Of a stretch of 64,000 nt of DNA, positions 35,510 to 47,263 are shown piece by piece. Origin of the DNA: Heterobilharzia americana. Taxonomy: Eukaryota; Platyhelminthes; Trematoda; Strigeidida; Schistosomatidae. The stretch is from the NCBI GenBank assembly GCA_944470555.2, contig OX104134.1, positions 107,688,701 to 107,752,700 on the forward strand, given 5' to 3'. The position numbers and the translations under genes are program-made. The notes under the pieces were generated by a model that worked only from the letters and a program-made list of their open reading frames with translations, was not told the DNA's origin and searched no databases. Positions within the stretch are counted from its first letter, which is position 1, and each line of letters starts with the position of its first letter.

Positions 35510-35652
35510 TTATAACAAGTAGCCGACATCCCATTCCCAAGATTTTTGGAACAGTTCATAAAAAGTGAATAGTATGGTAGAAGTAGCACTTATGACATCG
35601 TGTTCAGATTTACAAGAGATACACTCTTTCAAAACTACGTTTCGATCAACCA
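35510..35652 (-). CDS. Tentative RAB3GAP1 exon
   Basis: After acceptor GGCTTCAG an open frame of about 45 codons reads VDRNVVLKECISCKSEHDVI and then STILFTFYELFQKSWEWDV, ending at a stop near 35510. The second part resembles the family's SIAIRFTYVLQDW only loosely. No good donor precedes the stop, and its phase does not fit the exon at 58057. It may be a chance frame. Confidence 0.25.
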
Positions 35653-35714
35653 CTGAAGCCATTGCTTACGCCCTAGGTGAAGAGCGAAATAACCTGCGAT
35701 TCATCATCATCATA

Positions 35715-37375
35715 ATTATGAACATAGGACTAGGCATTACTGCCTAACGGTCAGAAATGCCACACCTCATATCAGCACATCAAGTAAAAATGTAGTGAGG
35801 TGAAGGATGAAGATAAGAGAATGCAGTCAAAAGAAATATAAAGTACGAGAAGAAAGGAAAGAGGAGTGACAAAATAGTGAGATTCGGTATAGCGTTGTTA
35901 AGATGAGGATAATGTGTGTATACATCTGCGCCACTGACTTCGGTTCTGAGCCATATCACCTAGGGTTTCCAACCACTGGTTTCTCTTGTCCCGTGGACCC
36001 CAACCACCTAGTCTGCATCGCCCTACATGGCTTAAACCAACAGTCAGAGACTTCATACATTGGTGCCATGTTTTAGTCTGGCCACCTCGGGCCTTTTTCC
36101 AGCCTCAACCTACTTCGACCAACATTGTGTGACGAGGCTATCGGTGACCAGGCATACGTAGTACGTGTCTTAACCATCTTAGTCGATAAAGGTTTGTAAC
36201 CTCGTCAACTGATTTACCTATGCTCCCTAAAACTCTCCTCCCGACTTCTTCGTTGCTCACCTGGTGACACCACGCAATACGGCCTCTACTATGAAGGCAA
36301 CGGTGGTCAAACACTTGAAGCCTTCTCATGTCTTCCACCTTGAATGGCCATGTTTCAAAGCCATACAGTAGAAAAGACTGGACTGCTGTGGATCACACAC
36401 CACCCTTAATAGACAATCGGATATCACGGCGGCACCATAGGTGGCGTAAATTGACAAAAGCCAGCTGACCCTTTTGTACCGTGTACAGATTTCATCGGCA
36501 ACTAACCCTCCAGGGTTGATCCTACCTCCCAGGTAAGTGAAGTGGTCAACACACTCAACCACTTCACTCTCTATTCTTAGCCGCAGCACCATTGAAGACC
36601 AGTCCTGGAGCAACAATTTGCATTCGGGTGGTAAAAACCGCATCCCAAACATTCTCAAATTCCAACTCAAAGTGTTCAGAAGACTCTGAATCTTGTCAGC
36701 GTCTTCACCTAACAGGACTATCTCATCTGCACATTCTAGGTCTAACGAAAATTCACCTGTGATTAGATCAAAGTCAGTGTAATTAGGTGACGAGAGGGAA
36801 ACCTCCATAAGTATATCTATGATAAAATTAAATAAGAATGCAGACAGTGGACACCCTTGACAGACACCACTCAATGAACATAGCTCCCCGGATATCTCAC
36901 CATAGGCTCTAACACACCCACAAGTGCTCGAGTAAACAACCTTCAATAAGGTGATGTACTTACTCAGCACGCCTTTCAGTGACAGACATTACCATAAGAC
37001 TTGTCGATCAATGAAGTCGAATGCCGCCTTCAGGTTGAGAAATACAGCTATTGTCGGACATCGGCAAGCGTCCCTGTGTTCCAAAACCTTGTGCAGTGTG
37101 AATATTCGGTCGATACACCCGCGGCCAGGTCTAAAGCCTGCTTGCCTAGTTTTCTCGGGCTTGCTGTTCCCCAGCTCCACTCAGGCGTCGAAGAATTATG
37201 GAACCTAGAATGTTAGACACTATGTTCGTCAGGCTGATTCCTCTATGGTCATCACAAGAGGACTTCTCGCCTTTCTTGAAGACTGGGATAATCAGTGATT
37301 TAGACCAGTCAGAGAGGATCGTATTTGATTCCCATATACTGGCTAACACTTTCGTTAACCTGACTAACAGCAACC
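35715..37375 (-). mobile_element. RTE-clade RT to 3' end (family 1), 5'-truncated
   Basis: On the - strand: RQAGFRPGRGCIDRIFTLHK (RT finger), LNLKAAFDFID (motif A) then a stop after RQVLW; GVCQGCPLSAFLFNFIID (motif B); LECADEIVLLGED (motif C with E for the second Asp); VDHFTYLGGRINPGGLV; then the C-terminal RLQVFDHRCL region and 3' UTR. It is cut at 37375. The stop and the CADE change are shared with the copy at 51.4-53.0 kb. It is in sense orientation inside a RAB3GAP1 intron. Confidence 0.85.
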
Positions 37376-37529
37376 TGCGATTAGTGAAAAGAGATACCCA
37401 ACAATCCTTAACAGATATAACATTTCTTGGAAACTTTTATTGTACTTTATTACAGAGTTGAAGGAACGAAGAATATTCGTTTTGATAGCTTCCTCTTTAC
37501 TCCATATATGCATATTATTATTATTTGTC

Positions 37530-38117
37530 CCTTAGGTTCCCAGTGGAACATAGGGCTTCAGTAGCACGTCTCCATTCCACTCTATTCTCTGCTCTCTCTC
37601 TCTCTCTCTCCGCTCCACGACTGCCCACAGGCTCTCATTTCTTCCTCACACCATCTCCTCTATGTCACCCTCACCTCGGACGCCCAACTCGCCGTTTCCC
37701 ATCCGGGTTCTACTCGAGTACCTGGCCTGGCAAGTGATGTCCACAAACCGTCTCCTCAGACGATACCCAATCCATCTCCACTTCCTTCCACTGAATACTG
37801 GTTCAGCGATAGCTTCTTGGTTGGTTCGTCTCCACGCCAGAGCTCCTTGTTGTTTATTCTTTCTCGACATCTGAGCTTCAGTAACGAGTGTAGGCAGCTG
37901 TTGATGAATGTCTGTAGTTTGTTGGAAACCCCTTTCGTAACGCACCAAGTCTCTCAACCATATAGCAGCAATGACTTGACGTTGGTGTTGAAAATCCTGA
38001 TCTTGTTCCACATGCTGAGTGCAGATCTTCACACTGGTTTCAGGTTAATGAAGGCCTGTCTTGCTTTTCCGATCCTGGCTTTGACATCCTCGTCTGTACC
38101 GTCTGTAGTTGAAACGG
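37530..38117 (-). mobile_element. RTE-clade 3' end (family 2), 5'-truncated
   Basis: Almost the same as 16744-17340: it encodes the RTNQEAIAEPVFSGRKWRW C-terminal segment and ends at TTCCCAGTGGAACATAGGG. The CT run is shorter. The copy stops at 38117, where unrelated sequence and a (TA)n array begin. Confidence 0.8.
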
Positions 38118-38154
38118 TGCTAATTCTCGGCTCTCTGAGCTAAGATCAGGTGTA

Positions 38155-38213
<59 letters not shown>
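38155..38213. repeat. (TA)n array
   Basis: A perfect TA run beside the 5' break of an RTE copy, as at 26456. Confidence 0.95.
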
Positions 38214-38215
<2 letters not shown>

Positions 38216-38534
38216 AATTATTTGGGTATAAGAAGAATAAATTTAAGTCAACAATAAAATAAATTTTTACAGCGATGAAGTGTTCAAATCAAGTGATCAA
38301 ACAGTTTTCTACAGGAAAGATGTAGGTGAATAACAATATTCAAACTGTGTTTTCGCTCATCAAAATTCGAAAGAAGTGAAAAGAGTTATTTATCAATACT
38401 TATAATTCCCCGCTGCTATAACAGAAAGAACTGATCGATTTCTGTTGGCAAATCAGCTCCAATGTGGAAGCCTCGATGCAGTGTAAAAACAGGAAAACAC
38501 GCGTATTAATAAATAATAACTCATAACTGTTACA

Positions 38535-38690
38535 TAGGAATTGGCCTTTGTTGCCCAATGGTGTTTGGAGCTCTGAATGGTGGATTTGAGTCCCAGTGAG
38601 AACGCCACTGAGATGAAGGTATATCCAACTGACAAGTGCCGAATGGAACGAAACATACGTTCTAGATTCCACTGCTAGCCACCAACTAAA
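38535..38690 (+). mobile_element. SINE with degenerate hammerhead (Sm-alpha type)
   Basis: The + strand has an A-box-like GGCCTTTGTTGCCCAATGG, a B-box-like GGATTTGAGTCCCAGTGAG and a hammerhead region at 38623-38667 with core CTGACAA in place of CTGANGA. G8 is lost, so the ribozyme should be dead. The end CTAGATTCCACTGCTAGCC matches the family. Confidence 0.65.
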
Positions 38691-39156
38691 CAAATTATAA
38701 AATATTATGAGATCAATTTTCACTTGGTCTTAGTTCCAGTGTAGGAAAAAAAGCAGCTCAGTGTTGGGACTGTGCGACTCATATGTTTCAAGTTGAGGCC
38801 ATTTAGTTCGTTTTATTTTCTGTGGCAGACAAAAATGCCGTTTTTGACTCTCAACTGTCCACTGTGGAGACTCCAAATGGAATAATTTAGAGTCAATCAA
38901 CAAAATACGTCCGAGAAAAAGAATAGTTAGTTCAAGATACAACACGGATGCAGTATCACTTATATTCCGAACTTTCCAGTGACAAAACTCTCAGAAATAT
39001 ATACGCAAAAGCCACACAGTATGCCATGTAAAAGATTTTAGAATATTCAGTACGTCAAGTTAATGTACATTGAAATATCCTTTCATTTTTCGATGAAACC
39101 ACTATGAAGTAGGAAAAGGGTGAAGAGTATGTTGAAAGAATTTACTACCAAACCAC

Positions 39157-39870
39157 GAGTGTACTGTGCTGCAGTCTGCTCTCTTCTACTCTATGGGTGT
39201 AAAACATAGTCATTAAAGGTAGAAGACATGAGAAGGCTTCAGGTATTTGACCATCGTTGTCTTCGTAGCATAGGCCGGTTTTTCGTGGTGTCGTCACATG
39301 AGTAACGCAGAAGTCAAGAGTAGAGTTTTGGGCAGGAGAGGTACAATAGTTGATGCGATTGGGAACTTTCATCTACTGAGATGACTGAGACATGTGTTAC
39401 GCATGCCTAACCACCGTCTACCTCGTCACAAATTGTTGGTGAAAGTAGGTTCAGGTTGGAAAAAAGCTCGAGGCTACCAGAATAAAACATGGCAACAACG
39501 AATGAAGTCCTTGACTGTTCGTTTGAGCCATGCAGAGTGATCCAGATTAGCTAGTTGGGATCCGCGGGACAAGAGAAACCAGTGGTTGGAGACTTTAGCT
39601 GATATGGCTCAGAACCTATGTCACTGGCGTAGATGCATACACACATTATCCTCATCTTGACCACTATACTTATTGACATTATCTCATTCTTCCTTCTTCT
39701 CTTTTACTATTTTCTACTACTACTTTTACTTCCTTTGACCGATTTTTCTTTCCTTCTTCATCTTCCATTTTATTGCTTTGTTACTTGATGTGCTGATATG
39801 AGTTGCGGCAACTTGGACCTTTACGCAGTAATGCCTAGTCCTATGTTGATCTTGATAATGACCCAACTTC
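39157..39870 (+). mobile_element. RTE-clade 3' fragment (family 1), near-twin of 7157-7845
   Basis: The same C-terminal and 3' UTR sequence as 7157-7845, with about 2% substitutions by eye, and the same starting base of the element. The flanking DNA is unrelated. The 3' tail (GCAGTAATGCCTAGTCC) is more complete here. Confidence 0.85.
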
Positions 39871-40759
39871 AAAATTATTGCACCAACAAAAGGTAGTTGA
39901 TTAATTTATCTAGCTCATAGGGATTGGTATTACCATTACCATTATTATTATTATTATCAAAGCACAGCAACGAGAAACAATTTTACAGTACACATATTAT
40001 ATTCTGCTGCATTCACCCCAGTTACTTGGAGGCCATAATTGTTTTAAATTTAAAAAAAACGAAAAGTGGTTAATATACGTCAAGACTGAAAATCCTTAAT
40101 ATACTAGAACATGGTAGCAAAACTTGAAGTGTAAAAGTGGAATAAAAAAGCTAACTATTTGGAAGTTGTATATGAAGTTATGACGATAATTCTAACCCAC
40201 TAGTAACAGCCCATAATCAGCTACTGAAAATTTAATGGAACACAATGTATTTCGCAAAATTCGTTCATCTTACTTAGTTCAAACTTGTAAACAGAACCCT
40301 TTTATATGAAGCATACAATTACTATCATTATTTATGTTATACAATTAAAAGCAGGGATTAAAAAAAGGGTACCATACTTAATTTATCAGTGAATGGACTA
40401 CTTGAACATATTTGTAATTGCCATATTGGTGCACCCTCGGGTTTTAGTGACCTAATAAAAAGGGGGTGAAAAAGTGAAGCAAGAATTCACCATTCATACA
40501 CAACAATCGACAGGAATATTAAATTATTTCAATGTTCCTATGCTATCTACAAGAATTTCACCGACATTTGATAAGTTTGTTTAACTCAACGCAATTAATC
40601 AATATAAATATTTCCTATATCTAGAGCTTGTATGTGTATGTGTATGCGTAGGTGGAGGGTAGAAATATTGAAATAATGTTCACTTAACTGTTCGATAAAC
40701 TCGGTAAGTCGAGTGGATATATGACCAGACATAAAACTGTTAACCAACTATTATCAAAC

Positions 40760-40827
40760 ACCTGGCCGATAGTTGCTACCTTGACTTGGTGGTCGGGTTG
40801 GCATATGGCAATAACCCAATAAGCTAT
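40760..40827 (+). ncRNA. Candidate HDV-like ribozyme at the 5' end of an RTE element
   Basis: P1: ACCTGGCC (40760-40767) with GGTCGGGT (40791-40798). P3: ACC (40778-40780) with GGT (40788-40790), stacked directly on P1, with a seven-base loop. P4: TTG/CAA just after P1. P2: ATAGTT (40769-40774) with AGCTAT (40822-40827), with a C-rich joining segment containing CCAA before it. This is the nested double-pseudoknot order of HDV-like ribozymes, placed where the element begins. P2 to P3 has three extra bases compared with the usual fold. Confidence 0.45.
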
Positions 40828-43510
40828 ACCAGCTGGAACGCTTGTTCCCTCGAGATCTTACCATGCCAGAAATGTCTGGTGGATACTGGTGAGACAAAAG
40901 CAGTCACCTCTGTAGCGTAAATTACTACACTATGGTGGAGTGTTCGAGGGTGAAACCATACTGCTGCCAGCTGGATAGCAGTAGGGTTTTTCTCTTGGAT
41001 GACTAGCAGTACCACACTGATGCTGCATTCCCAATAGGATGGAGGAGTTAGTTAACGTCAGCCCCCAAAATAGCACACTCCTCCCTGCAATGCAGTCTTC
41101 CAGTGCCAGTCGTATAGTTTTTCCCTATCCGGCGTTAGAACAACCAAACCTCAAAACAACATGCGAAAGGCCATCTGTGACAGGCCTAAAGCAGATATCA
41201 CATAGGCTCCAAGATCATAAAAATATTTTTTTATCTCAGGTACGTTAAGAAGAAACAGCATTCCACGGTGTAAGCATTCAGGAAGTGTCAACCGCTCGCA
41301 TGCTTCCAGTAATACACAAGACGGAATCAAATATTACCTATCCCTCTCGACTGTCTCTTCCTCCGCCTCCCGATACTAATACTGAGCCACTTACACCTTC
41401 CCCAACCCCTCACACTGCAACCAATGGCAACTATTAGAGCAGTCAAAACCTCATTACTAATCTTCTAAGACCGCATCATCGATTTCAAGTAGGGACTTTC
41501 GACGTCCGAACACTATGCCAAATCAAACAACAAGTATCAATCGCCAAAACTCCGAAATCTTGAGCCATGTATGCATGCTGCATCTCTGAGACACGTATAT
41601 AGGACCGAAGTGCGGTTATTAAACTGATCTCACCTGGTCATGGTAGCAAATCTTAAAAATTTACCTCACGAATATCCGGAGATCGAATGGTTAGCTCTTG
41701 TGAACTCCGTGGTGTAGATACAGCACACAGCATTGAGCTGTCGGGTAGAAAAAGTGCTTCTCGAATGGATACCAGCCAACAGCCCTCTATGTGCCATTCG
41801 ACTGAATGGATCTTAGAGGACTACGAAGGGTCGTAAGACTGGGCGACGCCTACTCGTAATCTCCACCCGCCCACTGTAGTTCGGATGATGCAAAGGATAA
41901 ATAAATTCTATGAAAAGCTATCAATTTTGCAGCAGGAGGCTAGATGTTCAGATGTAGTCACAATGGCAAGTGACTTTAAAGCTGAAGTAGAGAAGCTCAG
42001 CTGAGCCAATAAGAAAGGAATCTTGGGATATTCACGTAATCCCATACCAACAAGCGGAAAACGGCGATTGTCTGTTGCAACTTTGCTCCGACAATCACTT
42101 GTTTCTGGCCAGCACCAGCTTTAGGCATGCAGAGAGACATAGTCCCATGTGGCGTCCATCAAAAAGACACCCGGCAACTATTTAGGGTTATAAAGCATAC
42201 TGACGAGAAGAGAACGATGGCTTATGAAAAACATGACCAAAAAGCATCGCCCACTGATAACCTCCCAAGGTAGGCGGCTAGAGGTTTGGGCGAAATACTT
42301 CAAATATCAGTTCAACCGGTTTCAGTAACACTTCAGTCACACAGAATATCTCAATCTGAACTGAGATTCGACGCAGATGTCGGTCCTTCAGCCCTCTTTG
42401 AAGATAAGAAAGCGGTAGTGAACTTGGAACGATCCAAAGCAGTAGCACCTAACAGTTTGCCACCCGACCTTTCCAAGGATGGAGACAGGAAATTGGTAAC
42501 TAAAGTGACTGAGGTACTAGGAAGTGATTAAGACTAACAGGTAGTCCAGTCAGATTAGTGTACTTAACCTATCATCACAGTCCATAAGAAGGGAGACATC
42601 TCCCGTGACAACCAAACGAGAATTAGTTGGATAAACATCATTTCGAAGAACGGACACCAAACCGAGGCTCCAGAACTGCAAACTTGAGAAAACCAGGCAG
42701 CTTTATAGCCCCAACGGGAGAAGAGTGCACACACCGAATCTTCACCCTTCGACAGATTCTAGGACACACGCATGATCACTAGCGACAGACACCTGACATA
42801 ACTACCACCTGATGGCGACATTTGACTCTCTCAGCCACGAGGTGTTTTGATACTATATGAAAGTAAACGCCGTTCAGACAAAGTACGTAAAGCCAACCAC
42901 AAAATGCGAATCGAAATCAACTCGCAGTGCCCTGCATTCCAGAGAAAAATCACGGGAACTGAGTACAACCCACGCAGTCCTCCACGAATCGCCAACCGCC
43001 TCAAGCACGCCATTCATTTGAAAATTTTCATCAGTTCTAGTAAGCTGGTTATGTGCAGGAAATACCGTAAGCAGTGTTAACTTTATTCTAAGAGTGCTAG
43101 GTGAGGACTATAAGTTCATAGTTCAAGCTGTAAATTTAACCAATTAAAGTGACATGAACATTTGTTGTGGATCCTAAACTACTGCCTATCTCATGGCGTC
43201 ATATAAGTTTAACTAAGATTAGGTTGCGGATTGCGTGAAGGGTGACAAGACCAAAATGTGTAAACTGCCTCGTTGAGATCGTCGACATATTAGAAATCAG
43301 TGACGGAAGACGTTAGTCAAAATGAATCACTTTTGTGTCGACTTGACCATTGTTCACCGTCTTCAAAACATAAGACATCTTCACCAACTCTCATTTTACC
43401 AGTCTCTGTCGTCTTATATCCTATTCCTTTGTTGTAATACCATTGTATTTCTGATCATTCGTTCTCGTTGTAGTGTTATAAACTGTAGCATACTGAACTG
43501 ATGCACCTTT
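40760..43510 (+). mobile_element. RTE-clade element (family 1), 5' end to 3' end, heavily decayed
   Basis: The 5' leader (40760-41460) matches the leader at 54.4-55.1 kb, including an ORF with SVTGLKQIS. 41480-42200 encodes a broken AP endonuclease (VGTFDVRTLCQIKQQ, then remains of ETRI and the TRE..AYAPTD region). 42200-42600 is the linker. The RT seems deleted. 43100-43510 looks like the 3' UTR and tail (ACTGAACTGATGCACC). Stops are frequent, so this is an old copy. Confidence 0.65.
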
Positions 43511-44622
43511 TTCCATTAGTCTAATATGACCTATCCCTTACCTCAATTAATTGGATTCATTTACGACAGGCATGGCCAACTACTTAGTCTAAGAAGCTCA
43601 AATTGCTTACTGAACAGCACTATGGACATAACCTTAGGTACGCCCAACTTCACAAGGACTCACCTACTCACCTGAAATTCATCTGGTTGACTTAGAATAT
43701 GTGGATGACATCCTCCTGCTAGTAGGTTAAGACACTGACAAAACGCAGGATCGTGTAAACGCATTGAGCAGAAATCTGAGTATGTTTGGCTAGCATGCAT
43801 TTCACTGGCACCTGTCAAATGTAAGATGATCTTCCAGGATAAGAGTGAAGTGGTGGAGTGTGTCGACCACTTGAGTTGGTTGCTGACGAAATCTTAGCTC
43901 AGATACAGGAAGCTCGTTTGGCATTTGCCATCTTGGATCATCTGTGGAGCCGACTAGCGAGATATCCGACTACCCATCAAAGAACGAAACTACTGCGCAG
44001 CAGTACGTCCTGTCCTGTTATACGACTGCGAAGCATGACTGTGGAAAGTAGAAGACGTGAATCGATTACAGGGATTTGATCACAGGTGTCTTCGTAGCAT
44101 TACACTGTTCGCGTTTGGAGTAAACACCATGTGAGCAATGATGAGGTCAGGCGAAGGGTAACTAGGCAAGACAGGCAAGTTAGTTGATGAGGTTGTGAAC
44201 CTCGGTCAACTGAGATGGCTTGGACATGTACTGCTCATGTCGAGCCAACGTCCACCTCTACGTGCCATGTTGGGGCGGGTTGGGTTGGACAAGATTGGAA
44301 GGGGGTTCAATGTGACCAGACCAAGAGGTGGTACCAGTCCATCACGTCCGTGACTATGGGTCTGGGTTGTGTGGGGAAATGTAGACTGTTTGACTGAGAT
44401 CCCCAAGACGAAAGGAATCAGTGGTTGAGTTCTCTCGGTGGTTGGAAATGTGTTCACTCCTTGACATCGTCTAAAGCTTGAGTATTTACACTAACCTCTA
44501 CCTTCAAATTATTTATTCTCTCGCACAACTTCATCCATTTTAACATCAGTCTTTTTCTGTCCATCTGTTCTTTGTATGCTGCTGTGAAATGTGGTAACTT
44601 GAGTCGATGCACTTGTGTGCAA
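43010..44622 (+). repeat. Left arm of a 1.6-kb inverted repeat
   Basis: Reverse complement of 47264-48877 with only a handful of differences by eye: one extra G near 47612, one C/A change near 44238, and mismatches at the outer end. It contains the end of one RTE copy and the start of a second, so the arms share a junction between two insertions and must come from an inverted duplication rather than from independent insertions. Confidence 0.9.
43560..44622 (+). mobile_element. RTE-clade RT to 3' end (family 1), decayed
   Basis: Reads from the RT region (VECVDHLSWL near 43855) through LLYDCEAW and RLQGFDHRCLRSI to LGQLRWLGHVLLMSSQRPPL (44210), then the 3' UTR and the GTCGATGCACTTGTGTGCAA tail. 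It forms most of the inverted-repeat arm. Confidence 0.75.
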
Positions 44623-44633
44623 AATTCTACGTT

Positions 44634-44733
<100 letters not shown>

Positions 44734-45269
44734 CTCACTTCCACGAAGGTCTTTCAGTGATTGCATGACTCGGTACTATTGGCCAGATGGTGGCTAGATT
44801 AAAAGATCTACAATTGAAACAAAACAGAAAATCGATATCAACAAATGATGTAATCAATCATCCTGCGACTATTTATGACTCACAGAAATCATATATACTG
44901 GGCAGGAATACATTAATATTATAAAAGGTCTGCCTGAACATCAAATGTATTTTCTTTGACAAAAGTGGTTACAAACTCCGCCTGCGCACAACAGCTGGTT
45001 GTCCAGACCCTAGTTTACTAATCAGTGTCCGATAATGTGACACAACTGGAAATGAGATACCTATACCGATGAACTGAAGCTTCAAATACTTAGGCAAGAC
45101 ACTCTAAGTAACTAATAGCTGCGTCAGAAAGTAATGACGAATGCTCACAAGTTAGATGTTGGGAGTCAAAATCCAGCCACTTCTAGACCTAGGCTTTGTG
45201 CTTTTTGATACTAATCAACAAAGCGTATTTATAATGATGACGAGACTGCTGTCCCTTCCACGAATGGAA

Positions 45270-45335
45270 CCTGCTTCATTCAGTGTTGAAGTTAGTGACT
45301 TAGCTACTAAGCTACTCAGGAAACGACTGAACCTC
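45270..45335 (-). mobile_element. tRNA-like SINE head
   Basis: On the - strand, CTGAGTAGCTTAGTAGCTAA is A-box-like and a GCAGGTTCC word follows. Same head type as at 19495 and 45605. Confidence 0.4.
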
Positions 45336-45604
45336 TGTTGAACTGTGTGTTATATGAAAGAATTGGTCAGTAGTTAACATTTTCATCCTTACCTAACTGG
45401 CACTTAATTGACTTACTTTAGCTATCAAATTGAAGACAACAGAGTGTATGTTGTACAACCATGTATTTCTTTGTCCTCCAGCTATCTAGTCTTTCTACCT
45501 TGACAACTTCAAGAAGAGGACTTACGTTTCCGTAAAAATATGCCAGGTTTACACATAATGACCACACTTATTAGTTCGATTTTCGCACCTACATGGGTTA
45601 GTTA

Positions 45605-45740
45605 AGGCCTGAGTAGCTTAGTGGTAAAGTATCTGGCTTGAGTATCGGTTGACACAAATTTAAACCAGCAGAGAGACTAGTTTCCACATGGTTACAGACA
45701 ACGGATTGCAAATGAATGTCGACAAGCGCAAAGCCTAGAT
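45605..45740 (+). mobile_element. tRNA-like SINE head
   Basis: CTGAGTAGCTTAGTGGTAAAG is A-box-like; ACAAATTTAAACCAG about 45 bases on is a weak B box. The following 80 bases have no known match in the window. Confidence 0.45.
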
Positions 45741-46429
45741 CCAAGGCGACCTACTGGTTGACTATCAACACCTATCATCAAATATAGCCCACCACAGTGT
45801 CGTATTACCTAGCTAGTGAACGCATTGCAAAACCTGATCAACAGAATTCGATAGATATTGATCACTAATGACTAGAAAATTACATACATTACCCACTAGT
45901 GACCAATTCGTGTATACAGGAAATTATCACATCAGGCGATCTATAAAACCTCATAGATTCGCGTGTAGTGACATATCGTATCACTCACTATGCAAGAGGA
46001 ATAAGAACAACATCCAATCAGTAACGAGTGAATAAATAGTTCAGTTAAGAAAATTCTTTTTACGAATTGATTTTCATTAGTAGTGCAAATGCATGAAAAT
46101 CACACTTTTAAAATATTTAAATCACTGCCTGTATGTGCGCAATTTGAATGCTATGATACATTTTGCTTTCCTTTGTGAATATTCATCGTAGGTTACTGGA
46201 ACACACTTGTCTTCTGTAAACTAGTATGACGTTAGGCTTACTAAGATTGAATTAGAACATAACAAAATGGAATAATAGTGATAAGTAGAATGTGTTTTAT
46301 AATTCCCTCAGTCTGTAATCATAGAACCGAAGAGAAAACTCTAATCGATGTTAAAGCTAGTAACAGTGGCCACACCGATAGATCAAAAACATAACATGGT
46401 ACTGTTTTTGCTTGCACTATTCTGTAGTT

Positions 46430-46585
46430 GGTTGGATTGAAATGATTGGTCTTTATTGGCATATTTACTCGATTTTGAGTCTTAGTGGGAAAAACATCGT
46501 TAACTGGAAGGCAGGTACATCCACCTGACGAGTCCCAAATAAGACGAAACGAGCGTCCTGGATTCCACTGATAACCCCTATCCAT
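46430..46585 (+). mobile_element. SINE with hammerhead (Sm-alpha type), 5' part degraded
   Basis: A B-box-like GATTTTGAGTCTTAGTGGG (about 46475) is followed by a hammerhead at 46519-46563 and the family end GATTCCACTG. The A box is not clear. Confidence 0.65.
46519..46563 (+). ncRNA. Hammerhead ribozyme, core intact, stem II weakened
   Basis: Core CTGACGA (46525-46531), stem II GTCC/AGAC (one C-A mismatch), GAAA, stem III ACG/CGT, cleavage triplet GTC, and stem I ATCCA/TGGAT. The core and cleavage site fit consensus. Confidence 0.75.
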
Positions 46586-47263
46586 GATTACTATAACATG
46601 ATACTACCGCTGGCGTCGTTAGAACAGAGTTCAAATTCACTAGTCCAATGGTTGCAATTAGGCTGACAAAACGAATAAGCCACAGCTCTAAACTATACAA
46701 CTCGAATTTCAACGCCCGATCTCTTCATTTACTTAAAGGATGTGAAATAGTACTTGAAGTAAATTATTCTCAAATGTTCAAATTATAATCTGCACATAAA
46801 CAAGCGAACACTTTTACAGATTCATCATTCGACAAAACTGGTTACTTAACTTACAAATTCAATGAAGACTCCTGTAACAGGTCGAATGAAAATATAAATG
46901 AATTGACATGTGAGTATTTAGCTTCGTTTTTTCCCATTATTTGAGCAGTACGTATTTCACAGAAAAAGGAAAAAGGATGTTGACATATTTTAACTGTTAT
47001 GAAAAATATTCTATGAAGCATTCACTATAAAATTAGGATGCCTGGTAAATAAAGCAATGGTAAAAGTAAATGATGTCAGGATTAAGTGCATGTGTGAAAT
47101 TTAAGAATACCTATGTGAATATGAAATTTTTCAGCTGGGACTGGTTATACGGAGATTACTTCTAAACTTCAGCAGCTACTTCGATAGGTGAATAAATACA
47201 AAAGGTATTCCATAGTAAGACAATGATACCGCTCAGTTATACAGACAGAAAAAACATAAGATA

